Assembly: GCA_023230025.1 (NCBI GenBank)
Contig: JALNYD010000005.1
Span: forward strand, 1 to 29,567
Length of the DNA: 29,567 nt
Direction of reading: 5' to 3'
Source of the DNA: Candidatus Cloacimonadota bacterium
GTDB lineage: Bacteria; Cloacimonadota; Cloacimonadia; Cloacimonadales; Cloacimonadaceae
Made by a program: the position numbers and the translations under genes. The notes under the pieces are model-generated. The model saw nothing but the letters and a program-made list of their open reading frames with translations. It ran no database searches and was not told where the DNA came from. Numbering within the stretch: the first letter of the stretch is position 1; each line of letters begins with the position of its first letter. Positions 1 to 7,069 of the stretch are shown here, one piece after another.

Positions 1-147
1 CTAATCCATGAATCCCTGATAGCTAGTATGCAGTCGGATGAATTGATCAGCACTCTCAGTATTGGTAATCAACCTTCAGGTATATATTACTGCCGTGCCA
101 GAAACAGCAGACTCTCGATTGCTAAGAGATTTACCATCCTCAAGTAG
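1..147 (+). CDS. C-terminal fragment of a secreted protein with a T9SS/FlgD-Ig-like tail (5' end outside window)
   Basis: Reading frame 1 is open from the first base to a TAG at 145-147 and gives 48 residues. The tail reads PSGIYYCRARNSRLSIAKRF followed by TILK. This 'PSGIYxxRxxxxxxxxxxKxxxLK' pattern is typical of the last strand pair of FlgD-Ig-like and type IX secretion C-terminal sorting domains in FCB bacteria, which end large extracellular proteins. The Cys after the Tyr pair is unusual for that pattern. The body of the protein lies outside the window, so its function cannot be told. The gene is convergent with gap and probably shares the hairpin at 168-194 as terminator. The open frame and stop are seen; the domain identity is inferred from a short stretch. 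Confidence 0.6.
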   Translation, partial: LIHESLIASMQSDELISTLSIGNQPSGIYYCRARNSRLSIAKRFTILK

Positions 148-167
148 TGTCATTCTATTCAAAACGA

Positions 168-194
168 AAGCCCCGGACATCAGTTCCGGGGCTT
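168..194. terminator. Rho-independent, probably bidirectional terminator between convergent genes
   Basis: A perfect 10-bp stem, AAGCCCCGGA paired with TCCGGGGCTT, encloses a 7-base loop. On the minus strand the stem is followed by TTTCGTTTT, a good U-tract, so it should end the fba-gap transcript. On the plus strand it is followed only by GATTTATG, a weaker tract, but it is the only hairpin after the upstream secreted-protein gene. Confidence 0.85.
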
Positions 195-214
195 GATTTA
201 TGTAGCTTTATGCG

Positions 215-1213
215 TTACAGAGTGGTCATATAGTTCAGCAGGTCGGTAACCCGGCAGGAATAACCCCATTCGTTGTCATACCAGCTGAGGATCTTCGCCA
301 TTTTGCCTTTCACATAGGTTCCACCGCTATCGAATATTGATGAATGCGGATTGCCCACAATGTCAATCGAGACAATAGGATCGGTGGCATACATCAGATA
401 TCCTTTCATATAGGTATCGGCAGCGTCCTTAATGGCCTGATTGATCTCTTCCTTGGTAGCTTCACGGGCAAGATTCACATTCAGATCCACCAATGAACCG
501 TCAGGGGTTGGCACTCGCACCGCCAGGCCATCAAGCTTGCCGATCAAATCAGGAATTACCAGTCCGATAGCTTTAGCTGCACCGGTGGTTGTAGGAATCA
601 TGCTCATTGCGGCTGCTCTTGCCCGACGCAGGTCTTTATGAGGCAGATCAAGGATATTCTGATCGTTGGTATAAGAGTGAATTGTGGTCATCAAACCGCC
701 TTCGATGCCAAATCTGTCATGCAGAACTTTGGCGACAGGAGCCAGACAGTTTGTGGTGCAGGAGGCATTGGAGACGATCAGATCGGTGGCTTTGAGGTTT
801 TTATGGTTCACTCCCATGACGATTGTGGCATCCACTTCATCTTTGGCCGGCGCTGTCAGGATCACCTTTTTGGCTCCGGCAATCAGATGCTTACTGGCTT
901 TCTCCTTAGTGGAGAAGATACCGGTGGATTCAACTACATATTCCACGCCCAGTTCTTTCCAAGGCAGGGTTTCGGGATCTTTCTGAGAATATATCCGGAT
1001 TTTCTTGCCATTCACGATGATGCTATCTTCAGCGTGAGATACTTCTCCATCGAAGATCTTGTGGACACTGTCGTATTTAAACAAATATGCCAGGGTTTTG
1101 GCATCGGTTAGGTCATTGATGGCAACAACCTCGATATCGGGATGAAACTTGATGAGGGCGCGCAAAACCAGGCGACCGATGCGGCCGAATCCATTAATTG
1201 CTACTTTTGGCAT
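215..1213 (-). CDS. gap: Glyceraldehyde-3-phosphate dehydrogenase, NAD-type
   Basis: This 332-residue protein has the usual GAPDH length. It oxidises and phosphorylates glyceraldehyde-3-phosphate to 1,3-bisphosphoglycerate in cytoplasmic glycolysis. It begins MPKVAINGFGRIGR, the Rossmann dinucleotide motif (residues 8-14). An Asp at about residue 34 (AIND) fits NAD preference. The catalytic Cys is at 152 in SNASCTTNCLAP, and the C-terminal SWYDNEWGYS motif is intact. I place the start at 1213, not at the in-frame ATG 12 codons upstream (1249), because GGAGAA sits about 6 bases before it and the upstream ATG lies inside fba. It starts 10 bases after the fba stop, and the fba TAG overlaps its ribosome-binding site, so the two are one operon. 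Confidence 0.97.
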   Translation of the reverse strand: MPKVAINGFGRIGRLVLRALIKFHPDIEVVAINDLTDAKTLAYLFKYDSVHKIFDGEVSHAEDSIIVNGKKIRIYSQKDPETLPWKELGVEYVVESTGIFSTKEKASKHLIAGAKKVILTAPAKDEVDATIVMGVNHKNLKATDLIVSNASCTTNCLAPVAKVLHDRFGIEGGLMTTIHSYTNDQNILDLPHKDLRRARAAAMSMIPTTTGAAKAIGLVIPDLIGKLDGLAVRVPTPDGSLVDLNVNLAREATKEEINQAIKDAADTYMKGYLMYATDPIVSIDIVGNPHSSIFDSGGTYVKGKMAKILSWYDNEWGYSCRVTDLLNYMTTL

Positions 1214-1223
1214 AGTTCTTCTC

Positions 1224-2198
1224 CTATAATAAAATGCTGTTATTGGCACTACCGGTTACAAGGCAGAAATCCTTGATGGTTTGCTGCATCTTGTTTTCTG
1301 CTTTGATCATCCATTTGCGGGGGTCAAACTTCCCTTTATTGGGAACGTAAGCTTTGGGATCAGTTCCTTCCGGGCAGACTATGGCATACTTTTCTTTTTC
1401 CCAAAAGGCCTGAACTTCCTGAGCCATATCCATCTGATAGTGAGTATCCTTGTTGATCTTGACCACTCCGTTTCTGATTGCTTCACGCTGCTGCTCATCG
1501 GTAAGCCCGGAGGCTCCATGCAACACCAGTCCACGTTCCAAATTGTGTTTGATCAGCAGGTCATCGATTTCCTTGACCAAATCCAGGCGCAGCACGATGT
1601 TCTCACCTTTGGATACGCCGTGATTAGTCCCTACGGAAGCAGCAAAGAGATCCACATTGGTCTTTTGCACAAATTCCAGGGCCTCTTCCGGGTGGGTGTA
1701 GAGCTCGGTTTCTGATACGATCTCATCCTCAGTGCCTTTGATATGGCCGATCTCGCCTTCCACCAGGATGCCGTGTTTGTGGGCCACTTCCACCACTTCT
1801 TTGGTGATGCGAATGTTTTCTGCCAAAGCTTCTTTGGAAGCATCGATCATCACCGAGGTCACCAGCTTGTTTTCGATGCAGAAGACAATGAAATCAAAGT
1901 AGTTCGGGGTAGCATGGTCAATGTGCAAGCCAATTCCGCTTTTGGGAAACTGGGCTGCGAAAGTCTTGATCATTGTGGAGATCAATCTGGCTCCGGCTTG
2001 CATATCCTGGGATTCGCCGGCTGCATATTTGCAGGCTCCGCTGCTCATTTGTAGCAGGCCATCCGAGCCAACGCTGTTGTATCCTTGAATCAGAGCCCGG
2101 ATTTGGGAATCAAAAACCACATTGGATGCTATAATACCGAAACGTTGTTGCTTGGCTTTGAGGAATACTTCCTTTAGCTGAGATCCGCTTAAAAACAT
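1224..2198 (-). CDS. fba: Class II fructose-bisphosphate aldolase
   Basis: This 324-residue zinc aldolase interconverts fructose-1,6-bisphosphate with dihydroxyacetone phosphate and glyceraldehyde-3-phosphate. Visible class II landmarks are HIDHA (residues 92-96, catalytic Asp and first zinc His), EGEIGHIKG (147-155), SVGTNHG (188-194, zinc His), LHGASG (226-231, zinc His) and the phosphate-binding KINKDT stretch (248-252). The last reads KINKDTHYQMD rather than the common K(V/I)NIDTD, so it is a divergent subclass; tagatose-bisphosphate specificity cannot be excluded. Placement directly before gap favours glycolysis or gluconeogenesis. The start is supported by AAAGGAGG 8 bases upstream. A TATTAT hexamer at 2223-2228 (minus strand) could be a -10, but no convincing -35 was found. 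Confidence 0.93.
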   Translation of the reverse strand: MFLSGSQLKEVFLKAKQQRFGIIASNVVFDSQIRALIQGYNSVGSDGLLQMSSGACKYAAGESQDMQAGARLISTMIKTFAAQFPKSGIGLHIDHATPNYFDFIVFCIENKLVTSVMIDASKEALAENIRITKEVVEVAHKHGILVEGEIGHIKGTEDEIVSETELYTHPEEALEFVQKTNVDLFAASVGTNHGVSKGENIVLRLDLVKEIDDLLIKHNLERGLVLHGASGLTDEQQREAIRNGVVKINKDTHYQMDMAQEVQAFWEKEKYAIVCPEGTDPKAYVPNKGKFDPRKWMIKAENKMQQTIKDFCLVTGSANNSILL

Positions 2199-2278
2199 GA
2201 GTCATACCTCCTTTGGGTAGCTATAATACTAATGTAATCCATTTTGGGGGATGGGCTACTAAAGAGTCAAGGAAAATC

Positions 2279-2938
2279 TCAGCTCTGCTTACGTCTGTAA
2301 ATCAAAAAGGAATACAGCAGAGGGTAGAGCACCAAAACGATTGCCATTACTGAAACGATGCTCTGAAAGCTATGAAGTTTCTGCCAGACTACGCCTTTCA
2401 GAATCAGCAAAACTCCGCTAATGACAAACATATATGCACCCAATCTATGAGTCTTGAACCAGTTTTCCTCATCCGCAAGAGTCCAGGGAGTGCGAATCCC
2501 AATAAAGAAATTGCGCGGAACCTTGGGCAAGAGATTGCCCAGAAAGATGAATAGCAAGCCGAGGAGCACAAAGATGAAATTGATCGGAATAATCCTCTGA
2601 TAAAGTGCGATCATAAAACTATAGATGCTAATCAGGGAAAAAAACAAGACCAGGATAAAGCTCAGGCCGGGCAAGATGCGTTCAAAGCGCTGTTCGTGAT
2701 TCCGGTATTTGGGGGAGTACCAGGGCATGAGGTAGATCAGGAGAAAGAGTCCCAGGCTCATTCCAATTCCAAACACCGCAGCTCCGGTTTTGCTATAGAA
2801 ATTGTCGATTTCACCCTCTGCATTCCAGTGCATGGGCACTTTTGCATCAGCCGGCAACGCCAGTATAAAATAGACAAGGGCAACAAGGTAGAGCACGATC
2901 AGGATCAAAGATCCCCGGTAGTTTCTGATGCGTTTCAT
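2279..2938 (-). CDS. SdpI/DUF1648 family membrane protein
   Basis: This 219-residue protein has about six predicted membrane helices (roughly 9-29, 54-72, 89-111, 118-134, 165-182, 189-213). After helix 1 it has the DUF1648 signature VPMHWNAEGEIDNF, and between helices 4 and 5 the SdpI signature GNLLPKVPRNFFIGIRTPWT followed by ENWFKTHR. In Bacillus subtilis, SdpI is the immunity and signal-receiving protein for the SdpC toxin and is encoded with the ArsR-type repressor SdpR. Here the same pairing is kept: the ATG overlaps the stop of the regulator gene (ATGA, 2935-2938). No SdpC-like toxin gene is nearby, so a role in envelope stress sensing or resistance to someone else's toxin is inference. 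Confidence 0.85.
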   Translation of the reverse strand: MKRIRNYRGSLILIVLYLVALVYFILALPADAKVPMHWNAEGEIDNFYSKTGAAVFGIGMSLGLFLLIYLMPWYSPKYRNHEQRFERILPGLSFILVLFFSLISIYSFMIALYQRIIPINFIFVLLGLLFIFLGNLLPKVPRNFFIGIRTPWTLADEENWFKTHRLGAYMFVISGVLLILKGVVWQKLHSFQSIVSVMAIVLVLYPLLYSFLIYRRKQS

Positions 2939-3207
2939 GATTCCTCACTTTTTCTTAGGTTCAAGACCCAGGTCAGGATGTCCTCAAATACACTGGTATT
3001 CAGTGAATAATAGATGTACTGCCCACTCTTTTTGGCAAAGATCAGGTTTGCATTGCGCAGAATCTTCAGATGCTCGCTCAAACTGGCTTTGCTGAACTCA
3101 AAGTAGGTGGCAATTTCCCCGGCGCTGAGGCTTTGCTGCTGCTTGAGAATCTGCAGTATCTTGCGTCGGTTGGCATCGGCAATAGCTTTGAATATGCTGT
3201 CTGACAT
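2935..3207 (-). CDS. ArsR-family transcriptional repressor, SdpR-like
   Basis: This 90-residue winged-helix protein shows the ArsR layout: FKAIADANRRKILQIL, then the recognition helix region SKASLSEHLKILRNANLI (residues 39-56), then the wing KKSGQYIYYSL. It has no cysteines and so lacks the metal-binding ELCVCDL box, which matches SdpR-type autorepressors rather than arsenic sensors. The start at 3207 is preceded by AAGGAAG. Its stop codon overlaps the start of the SdpI-like gene, so the two are translationally coupled. It probably represses its own operon through the dyad TTAGTTA-AA-TAACTAA at 3226-3241, by analogy with sdpRI. Confidence 0.9.
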   Translation of the reverse strand: MSDSIFKAIADANRRKILQILKQQQSLSAGEIATYFEFSKASLSEHLKILRNANLIFAKKSGQYIYYSLNTSVFEDILTWVLNLRKSEES

Positions 3208-3225
3208 CAGGTCTTCCTTAGGTAT

Positions 3226-3267
3226 TTAGTTAAATAACTAACTATTCGAGACAGGGGTTTTTGTCAA
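3226..3267 (-). promoter_or_regulatory. Candidate promoter and operator of the sdpR-sdpI-like operon
   Basis: On the minus strand a perfect TTGACA (3267 down to 3262) could be a -35 box. About 17 bases on, the expected -10 position (TAGTTA, a poor match) falls inside the inverted repeat TTAGTTA-AA-TAACTAA at 3226-3241. A-T-rich dyads of this shape are typical ArsR-family operators, and overlap with the -10 would give direct autorepression. The dyad and TTGACA are seen; operator function is inferred. Confidence 0.5.
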
Positions 3268-3357
3268 GCACAATCTCAGCCGCTTTGTTTAACATACCTT
3301 GGTTAATTGCGAGGTGATATGAGCTTGATGTATCGTGAAATCACACCAGACACCGTC

Positions 3358-3376
3358 AAGCGTCAGGATGACGCTT
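3358..3376. repeat. Short perfect hairpin AAGCGTC/GACGCTT
   Basis: A 7-bp perfect stem with loop AGGAT has no following T-tract. Its closeness to the larger inverted repeat at 3401-3467 suggests that both belong to one intergenic element. Confidence 0.6.
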
Positions 3377-3400
3377 CCACACCCGATGCTTTACCTCTAC

Positions 3401-3467
3401 TTCAGCACTACATCACCCCATAATTTCCGTATGGCATGTGGAGACTATGGGGTGATATAGTGCTGAA
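3401..3467. repeat. 22-bp near-perfect inverted repeat around a 23-bp spacer
   Basis: The left arm is 3401-3422 (TTCAGCACTACATCACCCCA plus TA) and the right arm 3446-3467 is its reverse complement with one mismatch (C versus T at the 11th base). The 23-base spacer is ATTTCCGTATGGCATGTGGA plus GAC. There is no T-run on either side, so it does not look like a terminator. It could be a REP/MITE-like element, a protein-binding palindrome, or the fold of a small RNA. A second hairpin lies 25 bases to the left. Confidence 0.75.
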
Positions 3468-3633
3468 GCCGTGGTGATGCAAGGAGTGAGGAGCTTGGAG
3501 TTTATCTTCCGGGCTATCGGGTTAAACACCAAATGGGGGACACTTGAGTTTACATTGTGTGCTTTTCGGCCCACAAGCGCAATAAATCTAAGACGGCAAA
3601 TTAATACACCGGCACAGATAGTGAGAATTGAGC

Positions 3634-3661
3634 TTGACAGAAGGACTGAGATTGATAGTTT
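3634..3661 (+). promoter_or_regulatory. Candidate sigma-70-type promoter for the kinase gene
   Basis: A perfect TTGACA (3634-3639) is followed after 16 bases by TAGTTT (3656-3661), a partial -10 match. Transcription would start near 3668, about 30 bases before the chosen ATG and just ahead of GGGGAGA (3687-3693). The -10 overlaps TTTAGTTAAC, which resembles a half-site of the dyad before the sdpR-like gene. Confidence 0.4.
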
Positions 3662-3698
3662 AGTTAACAAGGATAAAAATATATTGGGGAGAATTGCG

Positions 3699-4811
3699 AT
3701 GGAACGCGAAGAAACCACACCCAAGAGCATCTTTCATGGCCTCACGGAAGAAGAAGTAAGCAGTTTTGCCAGGGACTTGCCTCGCCTTCGGTACAAGGCC
3801 GGGCAGAGCATTATCAGCGAGAATGATTCAGCAGATGATTTGTATTATATCTGCAAGGGACGCGTGGAGATCATGAAAAACCTTAATCATCCGGAAACCC
3901 CCACGGCTCAACTATCGATCCTGGAGCCGGGAGAGTTTTTTGGAGAAATGGGAGTGATCAATGATCAGCCCCGCAGTGCTACTGTACGCGCTTTGGATGA
4001 TGTGGAGCTTTTAATGATTCCCCGTGATGTATTTGTGGAAATTACTTTTACACATCCCATGGTAATGTTTAACTTGATGCGAACCCTTTCCGGGCGTTTA
4101 CGCGAGACCAACGAGCGTTTTGTGGAGCTGATGGATGAGATGATCAGCAAAAACCGCTTGATGGCCATTGGCATGGCGGCAAGCAAGATCATCCATGATA
4201 TCAAGACGCCATTAACGGTGATCGTATTGACCGCTCAGTTGATTGAGAATCTGTTCCCCTCCAGCGGAGAGTTCAGTCAAAGCATAGTGAAGCAGACGCG
4301 ATTGATTGATCAGATGGTGAGGGAGATCCTGGATTTTGCCAAGGGAGTGGAGAGTGAGCCTTTGATCCAGAAGGTGAATCTGGATGATTTCTTTGATGAG
4401 ATGCGCACCCTGCATGAGAGTCTCTTTGAGAGCCGGAACATAAAGTATATCGTGGAAAACAAGATCAAGGAACATGTGTATTTTGATGAGGGTAAGATTC
4501 GCAGAGTATTGATGAACCTGATCAAGAATTCATCGGAGGCGATAAACAGCAATGGTGAGATTCGGATCCAGACCAGCATGGCTTCAGGATGGCTGCAAAT
4601 CAGCGTTATCGACAATGGTCCCGGGATATCTCCCAAAATTCGCGGAGATCTGTTTCAACCCTTTATAACCGAGGGTAAGGCGCATGGCACTGGATTGGGT
4701 TTACCGATCTGCAAGAAGCTGGTTTCTGAACATCGGGGACGTTTGGAATACATCCCGCTGGAGCCCACTGGCACTCGTTTTGACATCAGATTGCCACAGA
4801 CAATGAAATAA
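3699..4811 (+). CDS. Soluble sensor histidine kinase with N-terminal cyclic-nucleotide-binding domain
   Basis: This 370-residue protein has no membrane segment. Residues about 13-130 form a CRP/cNMP-type beta-roll with the binding-cassette signature GEFFGEMGVINDQPRSATVR (78-97). A helical linker (130-160) leads to the HisKA dimerisation domain with the phospho-acceptor His166 in KIIHDIKTPLTV. The HATPase_c domain has the N box NLIKNSSEA (273-281), G1 DNGPGI (305-310) and G2 GTGLGL (330-335), all intact. It should autophosphorylate in response to a cyclic nucleotide or another small ligand in the cytoplasm; the ligand is not determinable. I start at 3699 because GGGGAGA lies 6 bases before it and the family homology begins there; the frame extends 76 codons upstream without a ribosome-binding site. 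No response regulator is adjacent, so it is an orphan kinase. Confidence 0.9.
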   Translation: MEREETTPKSIFHGLTEEEVSSFARDLPRLRYKAGQSIISENDSADDLYYICKGRVEIMKNLNHPETPTAQLSILEPGEFFGEMGVINDQPRSATVRALDDVELLMIPRDVFVEITFTHPMVMFNLMRTLSGRLRETNERFVELMDEMISKNRLMAIGMAASKIIHDIKTPLTVIVLTAQLIENLFPSSGEFSQSIVKQTRLIDQMVREILDFAKGVESEPLIQKVNLDDFFDEMRTLHESLFESRNIKYIVENKIKEHVYFDEGKIRRVLMNLIKNSSEAINSNGEIRIQTSMASGWLQISVIDNGPGISPKIRGDLFQPFITEGKAHGTGLGLPICKKLVSEHRGRLEYIPLEPTGTRFDIRLPQTMK

Positions 4812-4879
4812 AAGGCTTGTCAAAAACAAGGGCTGAAATTACTTGGTTCACAAAACGAAAATTGAAGGGACGGTTTATC

Positions 4880-5077
4880 ATGTCAAGAATATGCGATATC
4901 TGTGGAAAGACTGCTCAGGTTGGCAATCATCGCTCACATGCGTTGAACGCAACCAAGCGTCGCTTTTACCCCAATCTGCATGAAGTTCGTGCGATCATGA
5001 ATGGCGGTGTGCAGCGCGTCAAAGTCTGCAGCTCTTGCCTGAAAGCAAATAAAGTCCGTAAAGCCGTATCCAGATAA
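4880..5077 (+). CDS. rpmB: 50S ribosomal protein L28, zinc-ribbon form
   Basis: This 65-residue basic protein begins MSRICDICGKTAQVGNHRSH and contains TKRRFYPNL. The rest of the L28 core follows, ending KANKVRKAVSR. It carries two CXXC pairs (C5/C8 and C50/C53), the four-cysteine zinc-binding (C+) version. It is a structural protein of the large ribosomal subunit. The start at 4880 has AAGGGA 9 bases upstream; the in-frame extension back to 4817 does not match the family. A TTGTCA at 4817-4822 could be a -35 box, but the -10 match is poor. The gene stands alone between the kinase and a terminator, as is common for rpmB. Confidence 0.96.
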   Translation: MSRICDICGKTAQVGNHRSHALNATKRRFYPNLHEVRAIMNGGVQRVKVCSSCLKANKVRKAVSR

Positions 5078-5115
5078 GATACTTCTTACGCGCACTAAGC
5101 TTTTTTGAATAAATC

Positions 5116-5145
5116 GGGAATACGGTGGCACCGGATTCCCTTTTT
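5116..5145 (+). terminator. Rho-independent terminator after rpmB
   Basis: The stem GGGAAT/ATTCCC continues, after one mismatch, with CGG/CCG around the loop TGGCA, and is followed directly by TTTTT (5141-5145). It separates rpmB from the Bat operon. The promoter for the Bat operon must then lie in or after this hairpin, or the operon depends on read-through; only a TAATAT hexamer (5157-5162) is visible, with no clear -35. Confidence 0.85.
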
Positions 5146-5179
5146 CGTGTTATGCCTAATATCTAGCTCTGGGAGTAAT

Positions 5180-6166
5180 ATGTTAATCGAAGAGATTCAG
5201 AAACAAGTTGCTGAGAGTTCTGCGGTTATGAATGATGTCCGCCGCGAACTGGCAAAAGTTGTGGTTGGTCAGGATGCAATCATCAAGCGGTTGTTGATCG
5301 CCATACTAGCCGATGGACATGTCTTGATCGAGGGTGTACCGGGCCTGGCAAAGACCCTGATTATCAGCAGTCTGGCCAGAACGTTGCAGGCAAGTTTCAA
5401 GCGTATTCAATTCACCCCGGATCTATTGCCGGCTGACATCACCGGGACTTTGATTTTCAATCAGAAAACTGGAGAGTTCATACCCAAGCGGGGACCGATC
5501 TTTGCCAATTTCATCCTTGCCGATGAGATCAACAGGGCGCCTTCCAAGGTGCAATCAGCTTTGTTGGAAGCGATGCAGGAGCGGCAGGTGAGCATTGGCG
5601 ACAACAGTGAGAAGCTGCCCCAGCCATTCTTTGTGATGGCAACGCAGAATCCGATTGAGCAGGAAGGCACCTATGCATTGCCGGAGGCTCAGGTGGATCG
5701 GTTTATGATGAAGCTTTTGATTCGCTATCCTTCGCTGGATGAAGAACGCAAGATCATGGCTCTGATGGTGGATCCCAAGGAACCGGAGTTGCAGGCGGTG
5801 CTGAGTCCGCAACATATCCAGCAGATGCGCAGTGTAATGCACAGCGTTTATATGGAAGATAAACTGATGGATTACATTTTGCATCTGGTGCTGGCTACCA
5901 GGCATCCGGAACGATATCCGCGATTGAATGGGCTGGTTCCCCTGATCAGTTTTGGAGCATCTCCGCGCGCCAGCATCAATCTGGCACGAGCAGCCAAGGC
6001 TCATGCCTATATGGAAGGCCGGGCTTATGTGACACCAGATGACATCAAGGCTATAGGTGCAGATGTCCTGAGGCATCGGATCATTTTGTCCTATGAAGCA
6101 GAAGCGGAGGAAATCAAGAGCGAGGAAATCATCAGCCGGATTCTGGATGAAATCGAAGTACCCTGA
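5180..6166 (+). CDS. MoxR-type AAA+ ATPase, first gene of the Bat operon
   Basis: This 328-residue MoxR-family AAA+ protein has Walker A GVPGLAKT (52-59), Walker B FILADEIN (111-118), sensor 1 ATQNP (154-158) and the MoxR signature LPEAQVDRF (168-176), plus a C-terminal helical lid. MoxR ATPases act as chaperones for partner proteins with von Willebrand A (vWA) domains, which follow here in the same operon. The start at 5180 has GGGAG just upstream and matches the family. The frame stays open back to 5105, but that stretch crosses the rpmB terminator and is rejected. Confidence 0.95.
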   Translation: MLIEEIQKQVAESSAVMNDVRRELAKVVVGQDAIIKRLLIAILADGHVLIEGVPGLAKTLIISSLARTLQASFKRIQFTPDLLPADITGTLIFNQKTGEFIPKRGPIFANFILADEINRAPSKVQSALLEAMQERQVSIGDNSEKLPQPFFVMATQNPIEQEGTYALPEAQVDRFMMKLLIRYPSLDEERKIMALMVDPKEPELQAVLSPQHIQQMRSVMHSVYMEDKLMDYILHLVLATRHPERYPRLNGLVPLISFGASPRASINLARAAKAHAYMEGRAYVTPDDIKAIGADVLRHRIILSYEAEAEEIKSEEIISRILDEIEVP

Positions 6167-6178
6167 TTGAGGTGAGAA

Positions 6179-7069
6179 GTGCATCTGGTTAGCACTGCTG
6201 ATATTCTAAAACGCATCCGCAGGATTGAGATCATGACCAGGAATGTGGTCAATGAGATCTTTGCCGGAGAGTATCATTCCAGTTTTCGGGGACAGGGTCT
6301 GGAGTTCAGTGAAGTAAGGGAGTATCAGGCCGGGGACAACTATCGCGATATTGATTGGAATGTCTCTGCCAGGTTGGGATTTCCCTACATCAAGAAATAC
6401 CGGGAGACTCGCGAGCTGAGCGTTGTCTTCATTGTAGATATATCGGGCTCACAATTCTTTGGCACACAAACAGCGTTGAAGAAGGAGCGGATTGCCGAAA
6501 TTGTGGCTACGCTTGCTTTTTCAGCGGTTGCCAATGGAGACCGTTGTGCTTTGATTATGTATTCGGACCGGCTGGAGAAATTCCTGCCCGCTCGCAAGGG
6601 ACGCAACCGAGCCCTGGAGATTCTGCGGGAAATCCTGTATCATGAACCTCTTGGCAAGGGAAGCTCACTGAAGGGTGCTTGTGAATATGCCGGAAAAATC
6701 CTGAAGAAACGCAGCGTGGTATTTCTGATTTCGGATTTTATCGATAGCGGTTATGAGAAAGCGATGGGAATCCTGGCCAGGAAGCACGATTTGATCGCAA
6801 TGCAGGTGTTGGATGAGAGTGAATTGGAGCTGCCCCGGGCTGGAGTTTTGCGCTTGCAGGATCCTGAAACCGGACGTATTCAGTATGTGAACTCGGGATC
6901 GGAGACTTTGCGAAATGCTTACCGCGCCAAGGTGGAACTTCAGCAAAAAGCTCTGGCTGAAAACCTGAAGGCGATGACCTGTGACTATCTTCTGTTTCGC
7001 AACAGTGAATCCTATGTGAAAACTCTGCGTCGCTTCTTTCTTGCCCGCAGCAGACGGAGTCAAAGATGA
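6179..7069 (+). CDS. DUF58 family protein with vWA-like fold
   Basis: This 296-residue protein carries the DUF58 core: FRGQGLEFSEVREYQAGD, then YRDIDWNVSAR (residues 36-65). A vWA-like segment follows with MIDAS residues DISGS (87-91). DUF58 proteins are the standard neighbours of MoxR and probably its client; they are thought to be cytoplasmic or membrane-associated. The start is GTG at 6179, 12 bases after the moxR stop, with GAGGTGAG slightly close to it; the N-terminus then aligns with the family (ILKRIRRIEI at 9-18). Its TGA overlaps the next ATG (ATGA, 7066-7069), indicating translational coupling. Confidence 0.93.
   Translation: MHLVSTADILKRIRRIEIMTRNVVNEIFAGEYHSSFRGQGLEFSEVREYQAGDNYRDIDWNVSARLGFPYIKKYRETRELSVVFIVDISGSQFFGTQTALKKERIAEIVATLAFSAVANGDRCALIMYSDRLEKFLPARKGRNRALEILREILYHEPLGKGSSLKGACEYAGKILKKRSVVFLISDFIDSGYEKAMGILARKHDLIAMQVLDESELELPRAGVLRLQDPETGRIQYVNSGSETLRNAYRAKVELQQKALAENLKAMTCDYLLFRNSESYVKTLRRFFLARSRRSQR

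Larger units (their letters stand above)
3208..3698. other. 490-bp intergenic region with promoters and inverted repeats
   Basis: I see no gene here. From left to right it holds the leader and operator of the sdpR-like gene (3208-3267), a 7-bp hairpin AAGCGTC-AGGAT-GACGCTT (3358-3376), a long inverted repeat (3401-3467) and a candidate promoter for the kinase gene (3634-3661). An open frame in phase with the kinase runs back to 3471, but it passes through one arm of the inverted repeat and has no ribosome-binding site, so I treat it as non-coding. GGTGAT-type words recur (about 3312, 3451 and 3473), partly facing ATCACC words, giving the segment a repeat-element character. Confidence 0.6.

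Noticed and set aside
638..1111. 157-codon open frame on the plus strand opposite gap
   Set aside because: Antisense shadow of a strongly conserved gene; no ribosome-binding site or known domain.
3471..3698. 76-codon N-terminal extension of the cNMP-histidine kinase
   Set aside because: It runs through one arm of the inverted repeat and a candidate promoter, has no ribosome-binding site at its start and no recognisable domain; GGGGAGA before 3699 supports the shorter protein.
4816..4830. CTTGT-CAAAA-ACAAG hairpin just after the kinase gene as a terminator
   Set aside because: Stem of only 5 bp, A/T-containing, with no following T-run; more likely chance or part of the rpmB promoter region.
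5105..5179. 25-codon N-terminal extension of the MoxR protein
   Set aside because: It overlaps the rpmB terminator hairpin and does not match the MoxR family; the ATG at 5180 has its own Shine-Dalgarno.
5555..6184. 209-codon open frame opposite moxR
   Set aside because: Antisense shadow with His/Gln-rich composition and no start signal.
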